NCBI GenBank assembly: GCA_022495005.1
Contig: JAGYXB010002069.1
Span: forward strand, 2,356,001-2,420,000
Source: Rhyacophila brunnea
Lineage: Eukaryota; Arthropoda; Insecta; Trichoptera; Rhyacophilidae
Direction of reading: 5' to 3'
Length of the DNA: 64,000 nucleotides
Position 1 is the first letter of the stretch, and every line of letters starts with the position of its first letter. The position numbers were made by a program, and so were the translations under genes. This document shows, piece after piece, positions 12,451 through 26,400 of this stretch. Under the pieces are notes generated by a model. It was not told where the DNA came from and did not search any database. It saw only the letters and a program-made list of their open reading frames with translations.

Positions 12451-14170
12451 AATGTGTTCCCTGACTGTTATTTTATTTAAAGAAATTATTATATTTTTAA
12501 TTAAAAAATTCTATTTAAAACAAGAGTTTGACGGTTTCTATTGTTTCCTGAAAAAAAAGTTGTTTTGGATTTACAAGGTATACAAGATTGAATAACAATA
12601 TTATGCCTAAATATTTGCGATACGGAATCCTATTCTGCCATATTTTGATTTAATCTTCTAACCAGATTCACTCAAAACTAATATATCACACTTATAACAA
12701 GTTAGAGCCGAGGTGGTGATTTATATTATAGTCCATGGGACATATTTATTATAATATTATCTAATTAATTTAATAGGAATTTTCGACAATATACAATATG
12801 TTCCCATTATTATTGTGAGTCCCAGCGTAGACTTAACAGGTTTCTGTCTGAGTATGTGATTTAACATGTTTAAAGAAGTTTTAACCACTTAAGGTCCGAT
12901 TAAATTAAAATTTAGCTGAATTTAATATACTGGGAAGACAGTACAGAATATAATTAATTATTATAGGTACTGACATTTTATATACCTTTATATGCAGCTA
13001 GTGATTAAGTAAATAATTGACCATATATTATATAAAATGGGGTATATACAAAGAGTTTGAACTATATAGACTATACAACCACAATCATCAGTGAATTATG
13101 GGGTATGTGAGATGGACAGCCTAGATTGCATTGTAGAACTGGAGTTTCATTGTGGACAAAAAAATCAAATTGATAATTTACTGTTCAGAACCACTAGTTT
13201 ACGAAACAGTTTCAGAAATTTTGCCTGAATGCAGCTTTAGAAAATTAAAATGAATTAAAAACTACCCTTAGTTCACGAATGAAACAAGAGTATTTAACGG
13301 GTTTAGCTATTTTATCAAATACTCAATTGCTAAAAATGCTAGAAATACTCAATTGCTAAAAATATTAGAACATTTGCAAATTTAAAACCTTGCAAAATTT
13401 CTTTACCTATATAGATTATAGTATGTTTGGAAGTACTTCAAGTTAACAGCATATTTAACCGGTTCTATGCCCTCAGCGAGTTATCTCGCTCTATGAGGCC
13501 GTGATAGACATGCCGAACATATAAATTTCGCGAGTTATCTCACCCGACTTTAAACTCAAATTACTAGCCACTTTCGATTTATTTGCATAATCTAAAAAAT
13601 TAAACACACAGTGACATCTGTTTGAATAATTATGTAATACTAAATCGGTAATACAGCGACTGTAGTAAGGAGCTTCACTCTACATTTAACGTGTGTCATT
13701 AAATATCTGCAGCCTGTCAGATACTGTCATAGTTAATATCGTGAAGCGTAGAAAAATTTGCATTACGTATGGGGCACATTTTTTTACTGCGCTGGTTACT
13801 AAAACATTTAGCTCTGCTTCTGCATTCAGTAAACCAGAGATATAAGTAACATTTTTATTATTTGCAAGTGAATATAATATATAATATAATGGATTCTTGC
13901 ATATGTATATCATTCATTCGGTCAGGTTTCCAGAATAGTGCTCATACAAAATTCGTTTTCCATTATTTCACATATTTTATCGATCATTCACTGTATTTGT
14001 ACTACATTTAACATTCGTAGTACATAGTCCAAACTCTTTGGAGAAAACATTGATAGATTCCATGACGTAGTCTGCAGTTATTTGTATAACTCGATTGGTC
14101 TTTTTTAAACTTGACTAAAACTCTAACTGCATATTATCAAGGTTACAAGAGGAAATAAATGACAAAAGTT
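12451..14170. other. AT-rich downstream flank of nompC
   Basis: Contains possible nompC 3' UTR near 14.2 kb and otherwise no recognised gene. Near 13480-13560 two GCGAGTTATCTC words occur close together. Confidence 0.5.
13854..13859 (-). terminator. Possible poly(A) signal for nompC (AATAAA)
   Basis: AATAAA on the minus strand lies about 390 bp past the nompC stop. A nearer variant, ATTAAA, is at 14178-14173. In DNA this AT-rich either could be chance; no transcript evidence is available. Confidence 0.3.
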
Positions 14171-14247
14171 ATTTTAATTTGAAGGATGAATAATATAATG
14201 CTGGTTTTTGTAAGACCAGTAAGTTGCTGAAGAAACACAATAGAGAT

Positions 14248-14483
14248 TCAAGGCTGCGTCGGAGCAGCAGCATTGGGTGCAGCCTCCGACATGGTAGAGA
14301 CGACGTCGTCGGAGTCTCCCCTCCCGGCTCCCACGCCCTCGGCCCCGGCCGCCTCCCTCCACAGTGCTCGGTAGCGCTTGGCGATGGTGTCCCAATCGGC
14401 CACGTTCTCGATGCGGGTCGTGCTCGAGAAGCTCAGCTGGGAGCCCAGCGGACTCAGGTGTACTACGGACAGCGCTACGGATT
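14248..14483 (-). CDS. nompC: nompC last coding exon with stop
   Basis: The acceptor is TATACAG|AA. Joined to the previous G it reads ESVALSVVHLSPLGSQLSF, then TRIENVADWDTIAKRYRALW, both family hallmarks. A short Ala/Gly-rich tail ends APTQP and stop. The tail after RALW is species-specific and shorter than the Drosophila one I recall. Confidence 0.95.
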
Positions 14484-17400
14484 CTGTATAAAGCCATGTC
14501 ATATTATGTCATCTCAGGTTGACCTACTGCAGACTGGCATATCTAGCAGCAGTCTGGAATCCTGTTTTGCACGACGTTTGAAATTACGTCAAAAGTTCGT
14601 GCATGACAATGCAAATGTTACGAGGATTTTGACTTGTGAATTAGTATATTACATTCATGCAGTTAGAAACTTTGGATTATTATTGTCAGATTTGAATCAT
14701 CAAGCTCATCAGAACAGTGGTGAGTTGATGTTTCAAAAAAAACACTTAAACTGCCAATGAAACCCAATTTGCCATTTAAACATTACTCCGTCTCAACGAA
14801 AAACTGACCTAGGTACCCACTGTAATAAATAGTATTGCCATAAGAATTGAAATATTTAAAACTATAGATACCAAAGCATAATACGTAGTACAGTCCTACA
14901 AACTTATCTAAAGGAATGGCCAAAAATGGCACTACGAACTACCATACGATGCCATTTTGAAAGTGTCATTCGAATGTCAGATTTTGTCCAGTTACGAGTC
15001 TTAATTGGGTAGTTTTCGACAGTGGCTCCCCCATCCCATTCTTCAGATAAGTTTGTAGGTCTGTACACATATTGTGTTGCATCATCATGCATTGGAAATT
15101 ATAATGATAATCACAAAGGATCCATTTTGATTGTAATATATTCTTAATATATAATTTTTTTCATTTGACCATGTCGATCCTAATATGTTTGTATTGTATT
15201 GTAAAAAAAATGAACCTGAGTTCATTCTTTATCTATTAGGTTACTCTGACTCCAAGCACTAATTGAAAAACAATATCGACTGCTTAATCTGCAAACCAGC
15301 CAACTGCACTTTTGACCAAAAATGACATTTTGATGGTATTTTGTTATAAAGCATGTTTTCTATGCTCACATAAAATTTCAAACTACTAAACTTATAAATA
15401 AACAGCCAACTACACAGGTGTCAAATTTCCAATATCGTAAATGGAACAACTCCGCTCTTTATATAAATGTTATTTATATATAAAAGGGAAGCTAAAATAG
15501 TGTATTAATTCATAGTGCAGCTTATTTATAGAAGTGTATTTTTGGAATTGTTAAATTCCACTCGATAGTTAAATTATTATGTTTTTTCTTCTTCCTGAAC
15601 AATTTGCCCAATTTGCAGTTTAAGCAGTTGATATGTGTATTTGCCAGAATTCGAATGCCTGGGACCCATGAAATTATAAGCCGACACGTAAGCCGCTCGG
15701 CCGTCGTGGGCCTTCTATATTAATATCGAAATTCTCCAAAAAATCAAAAAAAATTACGTACCGCAGTTGTAATTTAAAAAGTTTATAACTGATCTTACAG
15801 AATGAATTTTTTGGTTAAATTTAACAATATTACATTGGCATAACTAATTTTATTATACCCCGTTATAATTATGTATATATAGTATTTACCTTTTGGTGCT
15901 ACTTGTGTCTTCTTGACTTTGGAGAGCCACTTGGCACCGGCCTTGGTTCTTGCGCTCATCTGGTTCCTCTGCATCCCGATCAAGTGGACGAGACTTGGCC
16001 TTTTCCGTTTCGCCATGCGAGCCTGCATACACATAAACAATTATTAAGATTTATACAAGGTAAGTCGGAGAAAGATGCCTAATTTATTGGATTTCTGATT
16101 GTATAATATAAATATTCTAGAAAAATGTGTAAAAAAATAAAAAAAGCTAAAAGTGTTAAATTATAGTTTTTATTACTCCCTCTAGTATAGTAGTTTAATC
16201 TCCTTGAATTAATAATACCTTGCACAATGCTATGAGATACATCAGCCACGTGGTGACAAGATTCAGCGGTGAAGGAGCCGTCGTGGTTCGGTGCATGTTC
16301 CTGATCAACTTGGATAGCCCGTACTTCCATTCAATGTCAGATTGGGCCTGAAACGCATGTTATGTTTAGTATTCATTTACAGTAAATTTATTCATTCGTC
16401 AACATAAATGGCTCTAGGATCTTCCGAGAGGCATTGTCTTTTCTGATATATTATGCTTTGTAGACAGTCTTAAAATGGCCTGTTTTACAATGGCTGGTTG
16501 ATTAAGCAATTATATTTATATTCAAATTTATTCATATTGGAATTCATTCACATTCGAATTTATTTATTTACCCAAAGCGAATATTACATTTATTATAAGT
16601 AACATTGTCATTGAACTGTTAAAACCTCCAATGTGACAAAGTTGAAATTTTACAGTAGAGACAAAAAAATGCTCTATAAACAGATACGTGAAGGTAAACT
16701 TTCAATTATATTATTTAGTTTTAGTCTACGTATAACTTGATTTATTATGCCGTGGTGTTTATAAATTTTCAATTGATATAAATGAAATGGTAATATTATA
16801 TAAAAATAATTTTGGTAAAATTGTCACATTGAAGGTTTCAACATTTTGACAATATTATAATTTCAAAATATTCACAAAATGACATGTAAAAACAAGACTT
16901 AAACAAAAACAGCATAATAAGAAAAATATATTCAAAATCAATATAAAAAAAAGTAGTAAGAAATACACCTAGTGAGCTAAAAAAAGGTATTGCCCTCTCT
17001 ATTGGCATCACTAATGACAGGTTAGTATGTACTGCACTTTGGGAGAATGAACAACTGATGCTCCCGATGTCTAAGATAGTTATCAGAAAGATTGGCTGGG
17101 TTCAACTTTGGGAAAATAGGTAGTCCAGTTATGTTCTGGATTAATAAATTTATGTTTAATGCGGCGAGGAATTGAACCAAGTAAAATCTTGAGAGATATT
17201 CCAGTTTTTTGACAACCCAACAAATCATTGATATTAATTAATGATTGGTTAGAGTAAATAATAATGTAATGGCTGTCTATAAGTGTCTAGATAGATACTT
17301 ATAATTCGCATTTATTATTTTATTTAACGTGCTAACGTGTAATTTATGGCGATTCATATTTGACACTTTCGTTTCCTTTTTTTAAAATTTATTTTCTCTA

Positions 17401-20400
17401 TCGAGAATAGATAATTTATTTTGAGATAGGTATCTATTAATGAAAGGTTTAAAGCCAATTATCTCAAAAATTAATCGACTACACCCACGTTTTTTGCAAT
17501 ATTGTATGTATCTAGAAAGCAACTATGAAAAATCTATCGGTGAAGGTTACAGATTGATAATATCATTAGCAAAATGCAAATTTTTTTTGGAAGAAGCTTA
17601 TATAGACTAATAAGGAACCATGGTTTCAAGCACCACAAGAAGATGAAACTTTAATGAATCGGGACCAATAATGTGGTCTATGAGCTGTGTTATACAGGCG
17701 GCCCTCGACTTTCGCACGTAATTGGTTCTTGAAAATGTGTTCGAAAGTAGATGGAAGAAAAAGATAACATCGAAAAGTGTACTTTAAAATATTTATTTAT
17801 CAATGGGTATAGGTGTTTTCTTCATAAACTTGTCAAGAGACAGTCGAATACCACCCTTTTATGTATTTGAGAAGGTGAGTGAGGAGCAACAAAAATCTAA
17901 ATTTTAAGAAATGTACGAAATAGCGAATTGTGCGAAAGTAGAACTTTCGAAAGTCGAGGGCCGGCTGTAATACGTAGTTGGAAACAGACAAACAGACAAA
18001 ACACTCTTCTATTAATTAGTATATAGATTATAATTTTGTATATGAGGCTGTTGATAATAAATTTTTGAGGAGATTATGTATTATATTTTTGTACGAGGGT
18101 AATTAATATACTATACAGTTCTTGAGTAGGTATGAAATTATATATAAATAATTCAACTAAGTACCAATAACCAATATTCAATTATAAATTTAACAATTGT
18201 TTTCATTTTAATATTTAATACTAATTAGAAGAACTAGAAGGTTTGATTATATTTGAAGACGCTGGGATAAAATACTGTCAATCCTAATTTTGGGTAAAGT
18301 TGAGTTGAGTTGAGTATGCAATCTGTGAGAGTCGCCTATAAGCTCTTCATCAAAAAAGTTGATTCAAAATTCGGTTGACAATGGTGTTCTGACTATGGTA
18401 AACATTTGAAAACGTGTCAATCACAAAATATTGGTGGTCACTGAAAAACCAGACAGCCCACACAGGCAACTAAATTAATAAACGTGTTATGCCAGATATT
18501 TAGCCAGACTTATTTAATTTGACTGATAATATTTTATCCGGGCCCTTCATTTGTTGTTTAGCAATCAACACAGATTATGTTGTAGAAAAAAAAACAGTAT
18601 TGCTGGTGAATAATTGAGGGACCGAGGATGAAATAGGTACAAGTTATAATATATAAGTAAACAATTAGTTAGGAGTAGTTTTCATGCCATCACATATTAT
18701 CTATTTTTGCATGAGTAAAAACTGTTTTGTATCAAAAGTTATAAGCAATATGTATGTAAAATGCTCTCAGGAAAAGTGCTGGAAAATATTAATATTGAAG
18801 TTAAACTTGGTCACCTAAGCACATGAATTTTTAAAATCCTCGGTTCCTCAATTTACCATTATTTAATAAAATGTTGTTGTATAAATATTTTTCTGAGGAA
18901 TCTTGAATTCAATGAGAATGAGGCGGTTAGTATGTTCTGTAGAAACCAGCGCATCCTTGTCGGGAGAGGGAGTCGGCAGGGAATAAGTTACCTGTATCCT
19001 CTGGTACGTGTCAGACATCATGGCAATGAGCAGATTGATCAGTACAATCACGGACACCAACATATAAATTCCGAAGATAATTTTGTAAAGATACTCCGTC
19101 CAATCGGCCTGCTCGCCCTTCGGCACGATGCGCGTCTGTTCGGTGGTGGTCTGGCCGAAGACGGCGAAAAAGAGCAGCTCGAACGACACGATGGGGTTCA
19201 TTTTCACTGTAATCAGAGAGGAGGGGGAAAAGAGAAAATGAAAGCGGTCCATTTACCTGTATGCGTTGGTAAGTGTCTGACATCATAGCAATGAGCAGGT
19301 TTATGAGCACGATCACAGAGACCAACAAGTAAACGCCGAAAATCACTTTGAAGAGGCTCTCCGTCCACTCAGGCCGCGATTCGGGTGAGATGTTGAGATC
19401 GTCGGGTGTCGTCTGGCCGAACACGGCGAAGAACAACTTCTCGAACGCCTCCACCGGAGTCATCCTGACTGCGAACGGGCAAAACGCCACACGACGGGGC
19501 ATGAGTTCCTCACTCTCGAGGAGAAACGGACGACAAACAAGCAAGACACGCTCTAACACAGACAGACGGGATGCTCCAAGACAACACTATGAAATTATAA
19601 TTGATAAACGGTAAAAGAAAACATAAAACAAACCAGCCAAAAACAAGATAAGGATGTTTCATTCCCAAACGACAGACAAAGAAAGAAAGCGTGAAAGTAA
19701 AAGATAAAGGGCAGCTCCGAGGGGGGAAACATTCCGGGAGACGCCTCGGAGACCGCGGTTACCGGGCGGATCATGCTACCTGCAAGGGAAGGGGAGAACG
19801 GAAATGAACATTCAATCGGCCGACAGGACAGTCCCGAGAGGCAAAGAAAAAAAGCCACACATTCTAAGTCAAGACACTAACAAAACGAACAAACGCTTAT
19901 TTTTCTAAACATCGACAGTCAATGACGCACGGTCAAAGGAAAGGAAACGAATAAGAAACAACTCCATGCTCAATGCTGTGATCATTCATGATGATGGTCA
20001 TTCGACGCGGGATGCAATTATTGCGGCAGCGTTATGGATTCTTCGGAAAGCATTCATTCGGGGGCGCAATCCATAACGGTCACGATCTGTGGTGAAGTGG
20101 GTTGCTATACTTTTGGTTTGGGTTCAGGTTTGGGTACAGTGAGCACGGTCGCATTCAACATCAATCTAGTGTCCGGGGTACGTGCCGCAGCGCACATCGA
20201 AACATCCAAATATTCCATGTCATCATCAGTAGATCCGTACGGACCTTTCAACAAGGTGTCAATTAGTGTGTGCATGTACTATGAGGCAGTTCTATTGATA
20301 TCTAAAGGAGTCTACGCAGTGAGGCCAAGCGCCAAAGGAAACGGATTTACTCTCACTCATTTTGATAAACAATGTATGGTTACCATAAATACAGATGCCA

Positions 20401-23400
20401 GTTCAAAATCACAACACGGCAAAAATAGCAATACTCTTTAGACAGTGTTAAATTAATATTTTTGTCCTAATGCAAATATGGGTCTCCACAGAGCTGATCG
20501 TTTAACCCATTGGTTTGCTCTGGAACACATTTTGTGTGTTGCAACATGTAAATTTGATCTAACCACAGCTTTAGAGACAAGAATTCTGCCCATTATTGAC
20601 TGCACTTATTGACTGTATAAGACAGTAGAGATACTTATATTTTCTAGGGAGAGAATGTAGAGAAGATATTGTTTTTAAAGAAAAGCAATTTTTCTGATAC
20701 TATACTTTTCTATTATTTTTATTTTCAACCCCTAAATGCAGTTTATTTCTGTTGCTATGGTAACTGATGCAATAAGAAAATAGAAACATAAACGTCAATC
20801 AATTCTTTGTTTTTTTTGATAATACCATAATAACAGCACATTGACTATCGAATGTGAGTAAATCTTTATTTTTGGGTGCTCGGTTCCACTGCGTACACAC
20901 CCTAAGTTGGAAGTCTTTATTTTCAATCATAAATAATTAGCATGCCTATAATAATTTTAATGTTTCAAGATTATGGTGATTCATTTCAATTATTTGATTT
21001 GACTAAAATGAAAAAAAAAAACTTTGCATGACAGAGGCCGGAAGCTCGTTAAAATGGTTATTATTCAAAATGGTGGTTATTAAAAATAAAATTGTAATTT
21101 ACTGCACTAATTGTAAGTTGAAATAATGGTTTCTAATAAATTTATTGTATTCTTCAAACACTTGTAACTTTTAATATTAATTAAAATCAAAGTTGTGCTA
21201 AATCTAGTAGATACTTACATGTTCTAATTAATAATTATGATTTGATTTGTTCTTCTTTTGAATAACATAAAAAACATAAATAATAAAAGAACATAACAAT
21301 TGAAATAAAAATAACTAAGTCAAAAGCAATGAAGGTTTCATACTACCTATAACAGAACACAATTATGGAAAGAGATTTATGTATTTAGAGTTGAAGCATT
21401 TTGTTGTTTATGGTTTTAAATATTTTGTTTCTCAATTATTACAATTTCAAATTATTATACTTATTACAGGTAAGATTTTTCTATGGATAAAAAAAACTAG
21501 TAAGTTTGTATATCTTTTGTTCGGGCAATGATTCTCATATACATATTTTTTTAATGACAATCCAATTATTGTTCAATGACGTTATATGAGAATGATATAA
21601 GGTTTTCATTAACTTTTTAAGTTTTGGAAAAAATAAAACATGTTTTATTTTCACAGCCATCATTTTGACAAACTTTACTATCCACATCATCGTCAAGTCA
21701 GAGAACATGAAATATGCTTTATTAATTAGCTTTATTTTTACAAGGATTGGTTACTAGCCATTCCGTCAACCATTTTTATAAGATATGGGAAGAAGGAAGT
21801 GGAAGGGAAGAATGTCATAAATACCCATACTTTGGATTTAAAGAGACATTAATTTAAAAAAAAGAAGCAAGCGTTATAACAAAGCTCTGTATTATGACGG
21901 GCAACAAATATTGATTATGAACAATGACAATAAATGATTTGTGTACCATTGTGTCTTAATTATTAAAATTTTAGCGTATATTCAAAGTATTAATAATTAT
22001 TAAAGGTTAATATAAAAATTAAAAATAAGGACTTCCCCAGGATCGCATCGAAGTACAGCATTCTCTATTCATTTTGCACCGGATGCGTTAATATTATCTA
22101 TGGTTGTTTGTAGTATTTGGTGGTATTAGTAAATTGGATGCGGGTGATGTTTCGGTGTGCGTTGCGGCCTACCTGCTCCTCATTCCCTCTTTCTCTCTTG
22201 TAAACTTACTCCCTTGTCTGTGTTTCCGTCGGTAGCTATCTGTGTAATAACCCTTTTTTTGCGGGGTGTCAATCCATTCGACATCGGTGGCCAAGCCTCG
22301 CCTCCTTCGTTCCTGGCCTTCATCATCTGATGCACAAGTCATTCATTAAATAATTGCCATTTATATCTATCACACACCCCATTTTTTATCACATCACAGA
22401 ATCAATGTTCCATTCCATAATATTATGAAAAATACAATTTCAATAAAATACATATTATAACCATCACAATATTTATATAATAATTATAAATAATAATATA
22501 ATAATTGAAATTTCAACTTATCGGACTAAATTGGGATTTTTAATATTTAGCCACAAGAATAGAATAGTATAAACCGATAATGTAATATCACTTTTATGAA
22601 ACGAGTGCTTAAAATCCCACAATGAGTGTGTTCTCCGAAACGAGTTTTCCGATGAAATTTGTATTGAAATTGACATTCCCAATTTCAATTGTTATTGATA
22701 AACTCGATGGTTTTGAATAATAAAAGTAGTACTTTCTCAATGGTGTTCATGAAACTTACCAAATGGGATTATGGTTTAAATTAATTATAATATTATATAT
22801 ATTTTACATAAGAATGCATTGTTATTAACAATATAATTTTTAGTTACAATAATTTTCTACAAAGAAAAGAATATTCCAAATTAATTTTGAATTATATAGA
22901 TTCTAATGAAGTCAATTTATAGAATATTAGATATTCTTCAAATATTCAATGAAACATATAAAAAATTGTGTAACATTATTGTATGTACGTAGGTACGAGT
23001 GGCGAAGGGTGGAGGTAGGCTGTTAAGATCCACCATAAATAGTGCACACTAAATTTTGTCAATAATGCATATTTGTTTTCATTGAAATAAGACTACAATT
23101 TACAGATGGTGTCGGTTAGTTTTTAAAATTCAATTAAACTGCGAAACCAAGCCATAATAGATAATAGTCAAAAAATATTCGTCTATCTATAAAATATCTA
23201 AAATTATGCAATTAAATCATACATAACTTTGGATATTTTATAGATAGAATAATATTTTTTATCTATTATAGTTTGGTTTAGGCAGAGGTTAATGAATTTA
23301 AAAAAAATGAACCAACAATAAAATGTTAATATATTGTATTCTTAATCCAACGAAAACAAGTAAGTATGAATGAAAAAGTGTTGCACAATTTTGTCGTATC

Positions 23401-26400
23401 GCCCAAAATATACCAAAACTATTATGGTTTGGTTTAGGCAGCGTTTAATTGATTTTTAAAAACTAACCAATACCATCTGTAAATTATTGTAGTTTTAGTT
23501 CAATAAAAACAAATACGTATGACTAACAAAGTTAAATGTTCACTATATATGGCGGATATTAACAGCCTACCTCCACCCTTTGCTACTGGTAGGCACTATT
23601 ATTCATTGTATTATTATTGTATTTATTTATAGATTCAGCTGGGTGATTATATTATTTTAACATTTTCTTGTAACCTAAGTTATTGGAATAAGTAGTTAAT
23701 GAAGGATAATGAATTATTATTGTAATAAAATGGAATTATATATTACCAGCCTCGAAGTACTTGTAATTCCTGGGTCTATTGAGGCCCCTGACTTCGGCGG
23801 GAGTCAGATTGGTGAAGGGCTGATTGAGGGCGACGATATGCATTGAGAAGCCGAACACGAAGATGGCCAAGACGGCCAGAAACCTCGCCAGGTCCTTCAT
23901 GAGGTTTCCGATGATGATCGCCCACGGCCCGAACAGGTGATGAAACGACAGAAAATCCAAGATCTGCACGCAGGCCAGCAGGAACGAAAGAGCGAAGAAC
24001 TGGTTCCGACAGTACATCAGCGTCGGCCAATACATCGCTTGAACTATCACCATGCCTATCACGTGAGTCGCGACTCCGGCCATTCCACTTAAAAGTACAG
24101 CTAACTTAATCCAACCTAATCCAGATTTTTCACTCGGGTTCGTTAATTCGAAAAGTAAGAGTCCACTCAACCAGACGAGTAATATCCATTCGTACCAATA
24201 AGGCACGAGGCCTTTTCTTACAATGGGTAATATCGGCGTGATTCCGACGATCGAGAGGAGAATCATGAGGTAGACGTGGGAGGTGAGGTACGACATAAAC
24301 TTGATGATGGGCACTTTGTTGTATTTGTGTCCGAGGGGCAGCGTGAAGACCACCCACACCGGCGGGCACATGATGAAGCCGAAGAAGAGCACCATGGTCC
24401 GCCAAGGCGCCCACGTCAGACTACCTCGCCAAAGTTCCTGCAGACATAGACAAAATCAAAACAAACATGTCAATGATAAACAAAAAAAAAAAATATTAAT
24501 TTTGAATTACAAAATACAAGTCAAAAAATAGTCCAAATAATACGTAAACTATTTCTCCATGACTGGTCAGTGTGAAGTTAACAATATACCAACTACAGTC
24601 TAACTTTGTTATTACGATCAGGGAAATAGCGAGATCTCGGATGAAATGAGGAAACATTCGTTGACATTTTAGTTTATGATTTTCTCCATACATTTATTCA
24701 CTTTTATACCGAGCTACTTCTCAGGTATACCGAGCAAAACTGTTAATGTGTTGATCGTTTAAAAACAATATTTTCGACCCTAAGCAATAAAATCCGACCG
24801 GGCAGTTAACTAGACCGATGCCGCCGGGATCGGATTACGTTTATGACACTAGTTAAGTGTCTAAGTACCTAATTGGTGTTTTCGCCGACAACATTGAAAG
24901 AGTATCCACGCATATGGTTGAAATTGCATGTAAAAAATCCAAGCTTTGTGAAGCCAGTAGGCACCTACCAGCGCTGGCGGCTCAGAACTTCATTACAATA
25001 AACAACTTCTTTTGTAGCTTATGAATGCCATGCTTCTTTCGGGCATTTTTTTGTTCTATGCTTAAATAGAACGTGGTGCAAAAAATGTTTGTATAACGAT
25101 ATAACGAGTAATGCTTATAACAAGCAAATTTAGCCGGTCCCATCTTCCTCGTAATAATCAAGTTCGACTGTAGAATCTGACTTCTTTAGAAATTGAATAC
25201 ATTTTGTACCAGATAACGGCTGAATATCGTAAGCAGGGAACATTACTTTGTAGGGTTTGTCAAATAATTAGATAATTTTGGTAACTATAATATTACAGAG
25301 TTATAATATTTTGATTATCGTCAGTTTATGCAGTAGAATTTCAATAAAATTATGACATACGAAGATTTTTATTACCAGAACTGTAGAATTCACAAAAAAT
25401 TTGATCATATTGAGTTCCTAATCTTTACTACCTCCTATTTATATGGTTGGTATTACTAATTATTTTTACTGTGGCTTTTTCTTGGTGGAACGACATGTTA
25501 TAAGAAATAAGAAAATATTGATTCACATAAATTTATTCATATCTATTAATTTGTTAATTATTAAAATACACCCAAGTCCAGTTTCATCTAAATTCTAAAT
25601 GGACATTATCAATAAATTTTAACCTTCTTTTACAGCAATCATTCCTAACTATTTTTGTTTGGCGGAACCCTTGGGACATTTTTTATCCACAAAGGAAAAT
25701 TATAAAATCTACATATAAAGCAGTAGGTAAAATGCTTCTTAGCAACCATTTAAATAGATAAAAACGATGTCTCTTACTATTTTTAAAAGATTTTTAGATT
25801 CAAAGTAAGCATATTAGAACCACATTCGATAATTTTGTTGGGATAATTATTTTAACATACTTTTTGTAGCTATTATAAACCTATACTTAATAAATTCTAA
25901 TCAATTTAAGTTTTGTATTATTTCATTTGAGTCGTTTTTTGCGACCCGGGTTTTGATTTTCGGCATCTTCATGCGCTATGTACACTTACCAAACGGCAAA
26001 TATACACTGACAACGAATATATAACAAATCAATACAATAAAGCAGGTAAAAACTTTATCACCTAGCTGTCAAGGATCATAATAAAAAAATATATAACAAA
26101 CAAATTATGAATAGTTGAAGTGTTTGTAAAAAACCCCTATCTTATCAATAATAATACACTCGATAAGAGTATAATAAATCGTCAAAACCTAATAATAGAC
26201 CATTAGTAATTAATTATAAACAATAAAAATACTACACTCAAGAAGTGTAAAATCGTCCATTCTGGGAACAATGGTAACATATTGGGAATTATTGGAGTTA
26301 ACTAATGAGATATATCTATGATATCAGTCTTTAAAAGTTATTAGTTAAACAATTAATATTCAATAATATTCATACATGATTCCTCCATTTTTTTATAAAT

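Noticed and set aside
14174..14760. Long open frames on both strands over the last nompC exon (107 and 178 codons)
   Set aside because: They are shadows of the conserved C-terminal coding exon, whose splice phase and protein match are clear; the others match nothing.
16079..16330. Minus-strand 83-codon frame with Met over the TRP-domain exon
   Set aside because: The conserved TRP helix is in another frame (16347-16219), bounded by good splice sites and phase 0-0.
19690..19795. Third alternative pore exon or microexon after the CCTTGCAG site
   Set aside because: The open codons do not resemble the pore or S6, and the donors available give the wrong phase.
23776..24414. Alternative minus frames and a plus frame over the S1-S5 exon
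   Set aside because: They are overlapping shadows; only the frame with six-segment hydrophobic pattern and family motifs joins in phase to its neighbours.
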